64,000 nucleotides of DNA from JAUWQU01 sp964605095. Lineage in GTDB: Bacteria > Planctomycetota > Phycisphaerae > SM23-33. The stretch spans positions 1 to 64,000 of the forward strand of contig CAZSBS010000001.1 of assembly GCA_964605095.1 (NCBI GenBank), written 5' to 3'. Shown piece after piece: positions 22,999-30,703 of the stretch. The notes under the pieces were generated by a model that saw nothing but the letters and a program-made list of their open reading frames with translations, made no database searches and was not told where the DNA came from. The position numbers and the translations under genes were made by a program. The stretch's first letter is position 1; every line of letters starts with the position of its first letter.

Positions 22999-23092
22999 GG
23001 CCACGATCAGCCTTGATGACCTGAAGGAATTGCTTACCGTCGAGTCGATCTTGCTGTATCTGAAGGACAAACTCAGCAAGACCGCCGGCTAG
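22997..23092 (+). pseudogene. Short fragment of an unknown plus-strand gene
   Basis: ATG 22997 opens 31 codons reading MATISLDDLKELLTVESILL and then YLKDKLSKTAG, with a stop at 23090-23092. The composition is amphipathic and protein-like, and it abuts the DUF4143 remnant on the other strand. It may be the tail of a broken gene or a small orphan. No family is recognised. Confidence 0.3.
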
Positions 23093-23099
23093 CCTCTCT

Positions 23100-23367
23100 A
23101 GCCCCGTTCACGGGGCTTCGCCCCCGCGACAGCGGGGGTCTAGACCAGGCCTTTTAGGCCTGGGTAGGCGTCTACGCGCCACCCCTTCTTTTTGTTTTTC
23201 CCTTAGCCCGCTTCAGCGGGCTTACAGGCTCTCGAAAGCCTTCAGGCTAAAGCCGCGCAGAAAGCACGCCGAGGCGTGCTAAACAGAAACAACAGGGGTG
23301 GGCTGACTCCCCAGGGCTGGAAGCCCTGGTCTATACCCCTTCGGGGCGAAGCCCCGTGAACGGGGCT
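23100..23367. repeat. Cluster of back-to-back palindromes (REP-like)
   Basis: At least seven short hairpins follow one another: 23100-23117 (AGCCCCG-TTCA-CGGGGCT), 23121-23138, 23145-23163, 23205-23222 (AGCCCGC-TTCA-GCGGGCT), 23237-23248, 23263-23280, 23311-23329 and 23350-23367 (AGCCCCG-TGAA-CGGGGCT). The first and last units are inverted copies of each other, and TTCA/TGAA loops recur. No gene lies in the 390 bases between the DUF4143 remnant and the HIT gene. The layout resembles bacterial REP/BIME clusters. Confidence 0.75.
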
Positions 23368-23482
23368 GAAAAGCATGGCGGCTAGGGCGGGAATCTGGTA
23401 TAAACTTACGCATCATGCATAGGGCATGATGCTGGTCCGGCTTTTCAGGCTCCGAGAAAGTTCCGCTTTGGCGCAAAGGCCC

Positions 23483-23902
23483 ATGAGAGACCCCAACTGC
23501 ATATTCTGCAAGATTATCGACGGTAAGATTCCTGCCGTGAAGGTTCTGGAAACGCCCGAGTTCCTGGCCTTCATGGACATTGGCCCGCTTGCCGAGGGGC
23601 ATGTGCTGCTGATCCCGGCTGGGCATTATGAGACGATCGACCAGATGCCGGCCGAGCTGGCCGGGGCAATGCTGGCCCAACTGCCGCGGCTGGTTCGCGG
23701 CGTCCGGGCCGCGACGCTCTGCCAGGGCGTGAACATCCTCCAGAACAACGGCGCAGTCGCCCACCAGGAAGTCATGCACGTACACTTCCACATCATCCCC
23801 CGCAAGGCCGGCGACGCGTTCAGGTTCAACTGGCCGGCTGGGAAATATCCCCATGGGCGGATCGAGGAGATTGCCGAAGCTATCCGCCAGAAGCTGGATT
23901 GA
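23483..23902 (+). CDS. HIT-family hydrolase
   Basis: Histidine-triad nucleotide-binding protein, 139 residues; family members hydrolyse nucleoside phosphoramidates or dinucleoside polyphosphates. The catalytic triad reads HVHFHII (residues near 108-114). CIFCKIIDGKIPAVKV at the N-terminus is the standard HIT opening, including the Cys pair. The start at ATG 23483 has an aaagg box; upstream in-frame ATGs add a basic stretch unlike the family. It appears monocistronic, with palindromes upstream and an AT-rich repeat downstream. Confidence 0.9.
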   Translation: MRDPNCIFCKIIDGKIPAVKVLETPEFLAFMDIGPLAEGHVLLIPAGHYETIDQMPAELAGAMLAQLPRLVRGVRAATLCQGVNILQNNGAVAHQEVMHVHFHIIPRKAGDAFRFNWPAGKYPHGRIEEIAEAIRQKLD

Positions 23903-23969
23903 TTGGTCGGGTAGCGCCGGCGGTGCGTGGCACGCCCGTAAGCGACCGCTAATCGGAAAGGCAATCTCG

Positions 23970-24150
23970 AATCTCGAAATACGAAACAAATCCCAAATTC
24001 CAAATTCAAATGTTCAAAACGCCGGGAGATGGCGTCATACTTGCCTGTGAGGGATCTGAGCGCCGCCTTGGAGCTTTTGTTTTGGTTTTTGTATTTTGAG
24101 ATTGTTTCGGATTTCGTGCTTCGGATTTCGGATTTTTCTGTTTCGCAAGG
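23970..24150. repeat. AT-rich imperfect inverted repeat
   Basis: An AT-rich island in GC-rich DNA. The left arm near 23970-23990 (AATCTCGAAATACGAAAC) is similar to the reverse complement of 24085-24105 (AATCTCAAAATACAAAAAC). Around these, CAAATTC and GGATTTCG words repeat. It separates the HIT gene from a cyclophilin gene and may contain that gene's promoter. No coding capacity is evident. Confidence 0.5.
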
Positions 24151-24158
24151 AGCAACAT

Positions 24159-24806
24159 ATGCGCATCTGGACAAATGCAGGCAGGATCGCGGCCCTGGCC
24201 GTCGCGTCGGCAGCCTTGGTGCTGGGCGGGTGTGATAAGTACGGTGCCGGCCGGTCCGGCAGCTTCCCGGTGGTGGATATCGTTACCTCGGCCGGGACAA
24301 TCCGGGCCGAGCTCTGGCCTGACAAGGCCCCGAATACCGTCGCCAACTTCCTCCAATACGCCGATGGGGGGTTCTACGACAACACGATCTTCCATCGGTG
24401 CATCGTTGGGTTCATGATCCAGGGCGGGGGGCTTACGCCGGACTGGAAGGAAAAGCCCGCCCGGGCCGCCATCCGCAACGAGGCGGACAGCGGCCTGCGG
24501 AACGTTCGCGGCACGCTGTCGATGGCCCGCACAAGCGATCCTCACAGCGCCACCTGCCAGTTCTTCATCAACACGGCCGACAACTCCAAGCTCGACCACG
24601 AGGGTAAAACCGACGCAGGCTGGGGCTACTGCGTGTTCGGGCAGGTCACATCCGGCATGGAGGTTGTCGACGCCATCGTACAAGCCCCGACGGTGGGTCC
24701 CGAGCAGAACGGTCGGCCCGCCAAGCCCGTGGTTATCAAGTCTATCCGGCGCGTGGGCGGCCCGAAGCCCGCCCCGGCCAAGGCCAAGGCGGGCAGTAAG
24801 GGATAG
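24159..24806 (+). CDS. Cyclophilin-type peptidyl-prolyl isomerase, lipoprotein
   Basis: Predicted envelope-anchored proline isomerase, 215 residues. The N-terminus has a signal peptide ending in the lipobox LVLGGC (near residue 25). The cyclophilin core includes NTIFHRCIVGFMIQGGG, GTLSMARTSDPHSATCQFFI and FGQVTSGMEVVDAI. The active-site Arg, Phe and Gln are present. The start at ATG 24159 has a good aaggag box. The C-terminus is a Lys/Ala/Pro tail. A second cyclophilin follows 115 bases later. Confidence 0.93.
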   Translation: MRIWTNAGRIAALAVASAALVLGGCDKYGAGRSGSFPVVDIVTSAGTIRAELWPDKAPNTVANFLQYADGGFYDNTIFHRCIVGFMIQGGGLTPDWKEKPARAAIRNEADSGLRNVRGTLSMARTSDPHSATCQFFINTADNSKLDHEGKTDAGWGYCVFGQVTSGMEVVDAIVQAPTVGPEQNGRPAKPVVIKSIRRVGGPKPAPAKAKAGSKG

Positions 24807-24815
24807 CTATTGTTT

Positions 24816-24900
24816 CCTGCTCGCCGAAGCGAGCAGGCCTGCCGGCTTCGCCTTCCCCGGCGCGCCGGGGCGGCAAGCCCGGCTACCGTCTACCGTCTAC
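24816..24900. repeat. Composite palindromic repeat between the cyclophilin genes
   Basis: A 9-bp stem with loop CGAA (24816-24837) is followed by a 16-base perfect palindrome (24855-24870, core CCCGGCGCGCCGGG). Near-complementary arms flank it: GCCGGCTTCGCC at 24841 and GGCAAGCCCGGC at 24872. Then TACCGTC repeats. The 18 bases at 24872-24889 recur exactly inside the ABC permease gene at 29202-29219, and the palindrome core recurs at 48914. The first hairpin could also terminate the upstream gene. Confidence 0.65.
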
Positions 24901-24921
24901 TGATGACCAAGAAAGGACTAC

Positions 24922-25422
24922 ATGCTGATAACGATCCAGACATCCGAAGGGACCATCAAGGCCGAGCTCGACGAGGAGAAGGCCCCCGTAACGGTTGAAA
25001 ACTTCATGCTTTACGTAGACGATGGCCAGTATGACGGCACGATCTTCCACCGCGTGATCCCCAGTTTCATGATCCAGGGCGGCGGATTCTTGCCCGACAT
25101 GAAGCAGAAGCCCACCAAGGCGCCGATCCGCAACGAGGCCGGCAACGGTCTGACCAACGACCGTGGCACGCTGGCGATGGCGAGGACCAGCGTTGTCGAC
25201 AGCGCCACCAGCCAGTTCTTCATCAACACCGCCGACAATGGTTTCCTCAACCACCGCGGCGAGACGCCAGACGCCTTCGGCTACGCGGTGTTCGGTAAGG
25301 TCGTCGATGGCATGGACGTGGTTGACCGCATCGAGAAGCTGCCCACCGGCCGGGCCGGGCACCACGACGACGTGCCCGTCAAGCCGGTGGTGATCCAGTC
25401 CATCCGGCGGGCCGAGGACTAA
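24922..25422 (+). CDS. Cyclophilin-type peptidyl-prolyl isomerase, cytoplasmic
   Basis: 166-residue single-domain cyclophilin without a signal peptide ([18 protein letters not shown]). The core contains [38 protein letters not shown] and [14 protein letters not shown]. It is a clear paralogue of the upstream lipoprotein cyclophilin, so the pair covers cytoplasm and envelope. The ribosome-binding site is aaagga. It resembles PpiB in size. Confidence 0.94.
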   Translation: MLITIQTSEGTIKAELDEEKAPVTVENFMLYVDDGQYDGTIFHRVIPSFMIQGGGFLPDMKQKPTKAPIRNEAGNGLTNDRGTLAMARTSVVDSATSQFFINTADNGFLNHRGETPDAFGYAVFGKVVDGMDVVDRIEKLPTGRAGHHDDVPVKPVVIQSIRRAED

Positions 25423-25565
25423 GCGCCGCGCCCGACGGCGAAACATCCGCATCCCGGGCGCGACTTATCCCGCGAGTCCGGCGGCGGCGATTCGGCAATG
25501 CCTGTTCAGCCAAGCAGTTGCCTTCGGTCGTAGGTTTGTGTACGATCTTCGCTCAAGGAGGCAGG

Positions 25566-25967
25566 ATGGCCACGAAAAAGCAAACAACCGGCACCTTGCA
25601 AGACAGATGCGCCTGTGAAGGCGGGAGCTTGGATCGGCTTATCCAACCGGCGGTCCTGGCAGCCTTGGCCAAAGAACCCCTTCATGGCTACGCGCTGGTT
25701 ATGCGCCTCAGCGAAATGCCGACGTTCGCAGGGCAGTCGCCCGACACGTCGGGGGTCTATCGCGTGCTGACCTGGCTTGAGTCGCGCGGCATGGTCACCT
25801 CTTCCTGGGACACGTCAAGTTCCGGACCGGCGAAGAAGACCTACCATATCACTGACAAAGGGCGCCTATGCCTTCGCACCTGGGTGAAGACTCTCCGCGG
25901 ATACTCCCTGGCAATCGAGGAACTCATCGAGATCACCAGCCAGGCCGCCAGCCGCGGCAAGGGCTGA
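25566..25967 (+). CDS. PadR-family transcriptional regulator
   Basis: 133-residue winged-helix protein. After a divergent 25-residue N-terminus, LIQPAVLAALAKEPLHGYAL and SGVYRVLTWLESRGMV match the PadR DNA-binding domain, and the wing reads KKTYHITDKGRLCL. The start ATG 25566 has a strong aaggagg box. It is 190 bases upstream of the porin-ABC transporter genes on the same strand and is a plausible local regulator. The ligand is unknown. Confidence 0.85.
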   Translation: MATKKQTTGTLQDRCACEGGSLDRLIQPAVLAALAKEPLHGYALVMRLSEMPTFAGQSPDTSGVYRVLTWLESRGMVTSSWDTSSSGPAKKTYHITDKGRLCLRTWVKTLRGYSLAIEELIEITSQAASRGKG

Positions 25968-26020
25968 GAACGGATCGCCCGGCTGAGGTCTGTTTGCTCA
26001 TTGGCCAGGGGTTTTCCAGC

Positions 26021-26057
26021 TTGACAGTTTTCAGACCGCCAGTAGGATTGCGGCGGT
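26021..26057 (+). promoter_or_regulatory. Candidate promoter with overlapping operator
   Basis: TTGACA at 26021-26026 and TAGGAT at 26043-26048 (16-base spacer). An inverted repeat ACCGCC-N11-GGCGGT (26035-26040 with 26052-26057) straddles the -10 box. This arrangement fits repression, possibly by the adjacent PadR protein. It lies 110 bases before the porin start. Confidence 0.4.
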
Positions 26058-26157
26058 AGCTGACACTCTCCTGTATATGAGGCCATCCTATATCGGCCCT
26101 GGAAGCCCGCAGGAGTTGGCTGCCAACAGGTGTGAGCGCTTACAGGAAGGTCAAAGC

Positions 26158-27618
26158 ATGATGATAAGGCGGGGTGTTTGGCGGGCGGCCTGGGCTTCCG
26201 TAATCCTCCCAGTGATGCTTCTCTCGTCAACCTGCCTGGCTGCGGCCAATGGCGCCACGACGGCTCCAGCCGGTGAGGCAGCCAAGCCAGCCGAGACGCC
26301 GGGTTCGGTCGGGAAGCCTTCGACCGAGCCGCACGACTGGTTCAAGCCTCTCAAGGATATTCCCGCTGGGCCTGGCCTTCTCAGCGTGGACATGAACGTT
26401 CGGACGCGCTACGAGTGGCAGGACAATTTCAACATCAAGGGCTACGGCACGGACACCAGGGACGACCTGCTGATGATGCGTACTCAGTTGGGCCTGGACT
26501 ATCGCCTTGTGTGCCCGTCGGGCGCGACTGCCCCGCACTTCTACGTGCAGGCTCAGGACAGCCGGTACTGGCTCAGCGAGCTGGCGCGGGATGGTTTTCC
26601 GACCAACTGCCCGCATTTCGACCAGTTCGACCTCCGCCAGGCGTACGCCGAGTGGCGGCGTATCGCCGGCAGCCCGGTAGGCTTCAAAGTCGGGCGGCAG
26701 TCGATATTCTATCGCGATAAGCGGGTTTTTGGCCCAGGGGACTGGGGCAACGTGGGCGGGTACTGGTGGGACGCTGCCAAGCTCTACATCGAGACAGAGG
26801 CCGTGGACGTTGACCTGATCTACGGCAAGAGGATCATCAGCGAGCAGACACGCTTCAACGACGAGTGGTACGACTTCGACATGGCCGCCGCATACGTCCA
26901 GATCAAGAACCTCCCGTTCATACTGGACCTCTTCTACCTGCTCAAGTACGACGACGAGGGGAAGGTTTCCGGCGAGACGGGCACGGGCGACGAGAAACGC
27001 CACACCTTCGGCCTGCACGCCGAGGGCAAAGTCGAGCGGTGGGATTACGCGACGACCCTGGCCTGGCAGACCGGCGAGATTGGGCCCGACGAGATCTGCG
27101 CGTTCGGCGGTAATGCGGGCGCCGGCTACACGTTCGACGCCCCATGGAAGCCGCGCGTCGGCGCGGCCTTCGCCTACGCCTCCGGCGACCGTAAGCCTCA
27201 TGACGGCAGGTCTAACACCTTCGACGGCATGTTCGCAGGCGTGGGAGGAGTCTACGGGTGGATGAACCTCGTCTCGTTGAAGAATATCGAGGACTACGAG
27301 ATCAAGTTCAGCGTTCAGCCGTGCAAGAATCTGACCTTGGCGATGGAGTACCACATATTCCACTTGGCCTCAGACACGGACGGTTGGTACTGGTGCAATG
27401 GCAAGAGCATCCGCCGAGACTCCGGCGGCGACAGTGGAAACAACATCGGCAACGAGATCGACATTTACGCGAAGTGGAAGATCTGCGCGAACCTGGAATT
27501 GCAGGCCGGCTACAGCCATTTCTGCGCCGGCTCGTTTGTAAGCGGCACCAGCCCCAACAAAATGGGCGGCAACGACAACGCCGATTGGGTCTACACCCAG
27601 TTGACCTTCAAGTTCTGA
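26158..27618 (+). CDS. Outer-membrane beta-barrel, alginate-export type
   Basis: 486-residue secreted protein. A signal peptide ends near LSSTCLAAANG; a low-complexity Ala/Pro stretch follows, then a barrel domain. VDMNVRTRYEWQDNF, FDLRQAYAEWRR and VGFKVGRQSIFYRDKRVFG match the alginate-export (PF13372-type) barrels. The last strand ends in Phe (VYTQLTFKF), as outer-membrane barrels do. ATG 26158 has an aggaagg box. Next to an ABC importer, it probably serves as the outer-membrane channel for the same solute. Confidence 0.8.
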   Translation: MMIRRGVWRAAWASVILPVMLLSSTCLAAANGATTAPAGEAAKPAETPGSVGKPSTEPHDWFKPLKDIPAGPGLLSVDMNVRTRYEWQDNFNIKGYGTDTRDDLLMMRTQLGLDYRLVCPSGATAPHFYVQAQDSRYWLSELARDGFPTNCPHFDQFDLRQAYAEWRRIAGSPVGFKVGRQSIFYRDKRVFGPGDWGNVGGYWWDAAKLYIETEAVDVDLIYGKRIISEQTRFNDEWYDFDMAAAYVQIKNLPFILDLFYLLKYDDEGKVSGETGTGDEKRHTFGLHAEGKVERWDYATTLAWQTGEIGPDEICAFGGNAGAGYTFDAPWKPRVGAAFAYASGDRKPHDGRSNTFDGMFAGVGGVYGWMNLVSLKNIEDYEIKFSVQPCKNLTLAMEYHIFHLASDTDGWYWCNGKSIRRDSGGDSGNNIGNEIDIYAKWKICANLELQAGYSHFCAGSFVSGTSPNKMGGNDNADWVYTQLTFKF

Positions 27619-27637
27619 AAACGGGCAAGGTGTGACC

Positions 27638-28810
27638 ATGAGACACATGACAAGGGCTATGCGGGTTTGGCTGTTTGCCTTTCTGGCGGCGGTCCTTGCC
27701 ACCCCAGGCTGCCGCGACCAAAGCACCACAAGTAAAAGCAATTCGGTACCCGCAACCATAAAGGTGGGCCACGCGGGACACGACCACCAGCTCGCGTTGT
27801 ACGTCGCAGCCCTCGAGGGCGAGAGGTTCCGGCAGCGAGGTTGCCCGTACCTCCGCGAGGTTAAGCAGTTCGAGATCTACGACCTCGTCGAGGGCGAGAA
27901 GGTTCTGGCCAGATTGCAGTTCATCAAGATGGGCGGTGGGAGTAATATTCCGGCCGCCCTGAGCCGTGGCGAGATCGATATCGGCTTTGGCGGGGTCACG
28001 TCGGCCGCCAAGTTCGCCGACGAGGGTCAGCCATTCAAGATCATCTGCCCGCTTCAGACCGACGGCGACATGCTCGTGATGCACAAGGACTCTCCGGTGA
28101 CCGACTGGGCGTCGTTTGTAGCGGCCGCCAGGTCCGGACCCAGGCCGCTACGGATCGGTTACAAGGCCCCGATGGCCGTGGCAAAGGCGGTATTCGAGGG
28201 CGGCCTGCTTGCCGAGGGCGTGAGTTTCGGGCCGAGCCTCGACGAAGGCCAAACTGGCGTGATAATGGTCAACTTCGGCTCGGAAAAAGGCCCCATCCCC
28301 TTGCTGGACAGCAAGTCGCTCGACGGGTTCGTCATGAACCAGCCCGGCCCCGCCCTGGCCGTCAACAAGGGCGTTGGCAAGATCATCTGCCACCTTCGCG
28401 ATCTTCCCCCGGCCGGCAAGTGGATTGACCATCCCTGCTGCTGTGTGATGACACGCGAGCAGACAATTGCGTCGAGTCCAGAGGCGATCAAGGCCCTGCT
28501 CAAGACGATCCACCTCGGCACCCGGGAGATTCGCGACAATGTCGAGCTCGGCATCGACTGCGCCCACCGCTGGGCGAAGTATCCGCTGGAGGTCGAGAAG
28601 GCATCCGTACCGACTGTGACTTACGTCAGCGAGCCGTCGGAGACGTGGATCGAGGGCCTCAAGACCTGGCTGCCGATTGCGCAGAGTCAGAACTACTTCA
28701 CGGGCAAGTACAAACAGGCCTCCGGCGAGCAGTTCGTGCAGGACCTCTGCTCGCTTGATCTCTGTCGCCAGGCTGCGGCGGAACTGCGAGATAAGGGCCT
28801 GCTCAAGTAG
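27638..28810 (+). CDS. ABC transporter solute-binding lipoprotein, NMT1/TauA-like
   Basis: 390-residue periplasmic binding protein. The signal peptide ends in the lipobox LATPGC. The mature part begins ATIKVGHAGHDHQLALYVAA and contains GEIDIGFGGVTSAAKFAD, typical of the NMT1/THI5-like fold used for nitrate, sulfonates and pyrimidine precursors. The substrate cannot be told from the sequence. The start is ATG 27638 (aaggtg box). It is 20 bases after the porin gene and 18 before the permease, so one operon is likely. Confidence 0.85.
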   Translation: MRHMTRAMRVWLFAFLAAVLATPGCRDQSTTSKSNSVPATIKVGHAGHDHQLALYVAALEGERFRQRGCPYLREVKQFEIYDLVEGEKVLARLQFIKMGGGSNIPAALSRGEIDIGFGGVTSAAKFADEGQPFKIICPLQTDGDMLVMHKDSPVTDWASFVAAARSGPRPLRIGYKAPMAVAKAVFEGGLLAEGVSFGPSLDEGQTGVIMVNFGSEKGPIPLLDSKSLDGFVMNQPGPALAVNKGVGKIICHLRDLPPAGKWIDHPCCCVMTREQTIASSPEAIKALLKTIHLGTREIRDNVELGIDCAHRWAKYPLEVEKASVPTVTYVSEPSETWIEGLKTWLPIAQSQNYFTGKYKQASGEQFVQDLCSLDLCRQAAAELRDKGLLK

Positions 28811-28827
28811 CCGGTGACGAAAGCACT

Positions 28828-29673
28828 ATGGCCGTGCCGTTGTCAAAGACGCTTAAGAAACTTGCACTGGGCGCCATCGTCCCGCTGGCGATCCTGGCAC
28901 TCTGGCACTGGGCGTCTTCGGCGAGCGTTGTCGTCCCTTCGATCTCGCGGGTGGCTGACGTGTTGGCACACCCACTCCGCAGGCCGCCCGACCTCGACGC
29001 CACCAGCCTGGCTGACGGACTGACCGTCAGCGTGCTCCGGGTCGCCCTGGGCTTCGGCTTGGCGGCCCTGACGGCCATCCCGGCCGGGCTGCTCATCGGG
29101 CGGTGCGCCGCCGCCAGGGCGATTTTTCAGCCGACTATTTCCGCGGCGATGTCCATCAGCCCCATCGCCTGGATGCCTATCGCGATCATAACCTTCGGTC
29201 TGGCAAGCCCGGCTACCGTAGCTTACGGCGACGGCGCGTGGCGCCACGATGTGCTGGACCAACTCCGCTTCGCCGTCGTTGCCGTGATCTGGCTGGCGTC
29301 GTTTTTCCCGATCGTTGTCAACACGGCCGCGGGCGCCGGCGGGGTCAAACAAGCCCACTTGGAGGCGGCGCGGGTGCTGGGTGCGAGTCGGAGGGCGCTG
29401 CTGACGAAGGTCGTCATTCCTTCGGCCGTGCCGTCAATTGTGACCGGGCTGCGGCTTGGCGCGGGAATCGCCTGGCGGGTGATCGTGGCGGCGGAGATCT
29501 TTCCGGGCACGCGCAGTGGGCTCGGCTACATGATCGCCACGTCTCACGAGCAGGCCAGCTACGAGTACGCCTTCGCGGCCATCATCGTCATCGGGGCCAT
29601 CGGCATCAGCCTGGACGGCGTCTTTCGCCTCCTGGCCAGCCGCGTCGGCCACTGGCAGAGCAAGGAAAGGTGA
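28828..29673 (+). CDS. ABC transporter permease, TauC/SsuC/NrtB-like, with insertion
   Basis: 281-residue inner-membrane permease with about six hydrophobic segments. The EAA loop that docks the ATPase reads EAARVLGASRRALLTKVVIP. AMSISPIAWMPIAIITFG is a typical family helix. Right after it, about residues 127-147 (SPATVAYGDGAW, then RHDVLDQLR), there is a hydrophilic insert that family members lack. The DNA there begins with 18 bases identical to an intergenic palindromic repeat at 24872. The frame stays open, so the gene may still work. Confidence 0.85.
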   Translation: MAVPLSKTLKKLALGAIVPLAILALWHWASSASVVVPSISRVADVLAHPLRRPPDLDATSLADGLTVSVLRVALGFGLAALTAIPAGLLIGRCAAARAIFQPTISAAMSISPIAWMPIAIITFGLASPATVAYGDGAWRHDVLDQLRFAVVAVIWLASFFPIVVNTAAGAGGVKQAHLEAARVLGASRRALLTKVVIPSAVPSIVTGLRLGAGIAWRVIVAAEIFPGTRSGLGYMIATSHEQASYEYAFAAIIVIGAIGISLDGVFRLLASRVGHWQSKER

Positions 29674-29675
29674 CC

Positions 29676-30437
29676 ATGCCGGAGCCAGACGAGGCCATCC
29701 GCTTCGAGTCTGTCAGCAAGTGTTTCCTCGCGCCCGTCCGTGGCGAGGTCTGGGCACTGCGGGACATCGACCTGGCCTGCGAGGCCGGCAAGTTAACCTG
29801 CGTTCTCGGACCCTCCGGGTGCGGCAAGACGACGCTGCTTCGCATCGCGGCAGGGCTTGACCAGCCGACGTCGGGGCAGGTGCTGGTGAATTGCCGCTGC
29901 CGTGCAGGCCGGCCCGGGCTGGTCAGCCAGGAAGGCGACCTGCTGCCCTGGCGAAGGGCACTGGCGAACGTTTTGCTCGGGCTGGAAGTCCAAAGCGTGC
30001 CCAGGGCTCAGAGGAAAGCCCGGGCAAGGGCCGCGCTGCGGCGAGTCGGGCTGGGAGAGGAACTCGAGGAGTGCTTCCCCCACGAGCTGTCCGGCGGGAT
30101 GAGGCAGCGGGTCGCCATCGCCCGCGCCCTTTGCCCCAACCCCAGGATCATCTTGATGGATGAACCTTTCGCCAGCCTGGACGAGCCCATGCGATACAGG
30201 CTCCAGGAAGAGCTGCTGGCCCTGTGGGCCCAAGACCCGCGGACCATCGTGTTCGTCACGCACAGCATTGAGGAGGCGGTCTTCCTGGCCGACCGAATCG
30301 TCATCCTGGCCGAAGGCCGAAAAGTCCGGGAGTTCGCCATTGAGTTGCCGCGCCCGCGCGATCGCCTCGCTGCGGAGTTCGCACGACTGCTCTTGGACGT
30401 CCGACGAAGCGTGGCAATTAGAGCATTTCACGCTTGA
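29676..30437 (+). CDS. ABC transporter ATPase, nitrate/sulfonate/taurine type
   Basis: 253-residue nucleotide-binding subunit. Walker A is GPSGCGKTT, the signature is LSGGMRQRVAIARAL, Walker B is IILMDEPFASLDEP, and the switch His is in FVTHSIEEAV. The ATG is two bases after the permease stop, so expression is coupled. The last ten bases overlap a transposase remnant on the other strand, so the final residues may have been rewritten by an insertion. It completes the importer with the binding protein and permease. Confidence 0.92.
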   Translation: MPEPDEAIRFESVSKCFLAPVRGEVWALRDIDLACEAGKLTCVLGPSGCGKTTLLRIAAGLDQPTSGQVLVNCRCRAGRPGLVSQEGDLLPWRRALANVLLGLEVQSVPRAQRKARARAALRRVGLGEELEECFPHELSGGMRQRVAIARALCPNPRIILMDEPFASLDEPMRYRLQEELLALWAQDPRTIVFVTHSIEEAVFLADRIVILAEGRKVREFAIELPRPRDRLAAEFARLLLDVRRSVAIRAFHA

Positions 30438-30585
30438 ATGTATCCGCACGACTGGAACCAATTGCGGGCGTCGGAGCCGAACACTTCCTGCAGCGCGACC
30501 TTGATGGCTGCCAAGAGAGCCTCCCATGTTCGGGCCTGGCTTTTTGTAGGAACGTTTCGATTTTAGACCACATCGATTCGCCAAA
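30428..30585 (-). pseudogene. IS630-type transposase C-terminal remnant (frameshifted)
   Basis: Minus-strand translation gives GFGESMWSKIETFLQKAR, then after a frameshift WEALLAAIKVALQEVFG and SDARNWFQSCGYIQA with a stop at 30428-30430. This matches the C-terminal end of IS630-family DDE transposases (pattern: NPIE-MWSKIK, then DARGWFxHCGY). The N-terminal part is missing. It overlaps the 3' end of the ABC ATPase gene. It is read as an old insertion. Confidence 0.75.
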
Positions 30586-30703
30586 GCCTTGACTGTTTAC
30601 TGGTTCCCGGCATAAGATAGTCGTTAGTCTGCAAGAGCGACTGGCGTTGTTGGCGAAGTTTCCGTCGTTGGCGTCGTTGAAAAACTCTCATCGAGCGAGC
30701 CTT

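Noticed and set aside
23100..23367. CRISPR array
   Set aside because: The repeats are inverted hairpins of differing sequence, without equal-length repeats and spacers, and no cas gene is present. No CRISPR array was found anywhere in the window.
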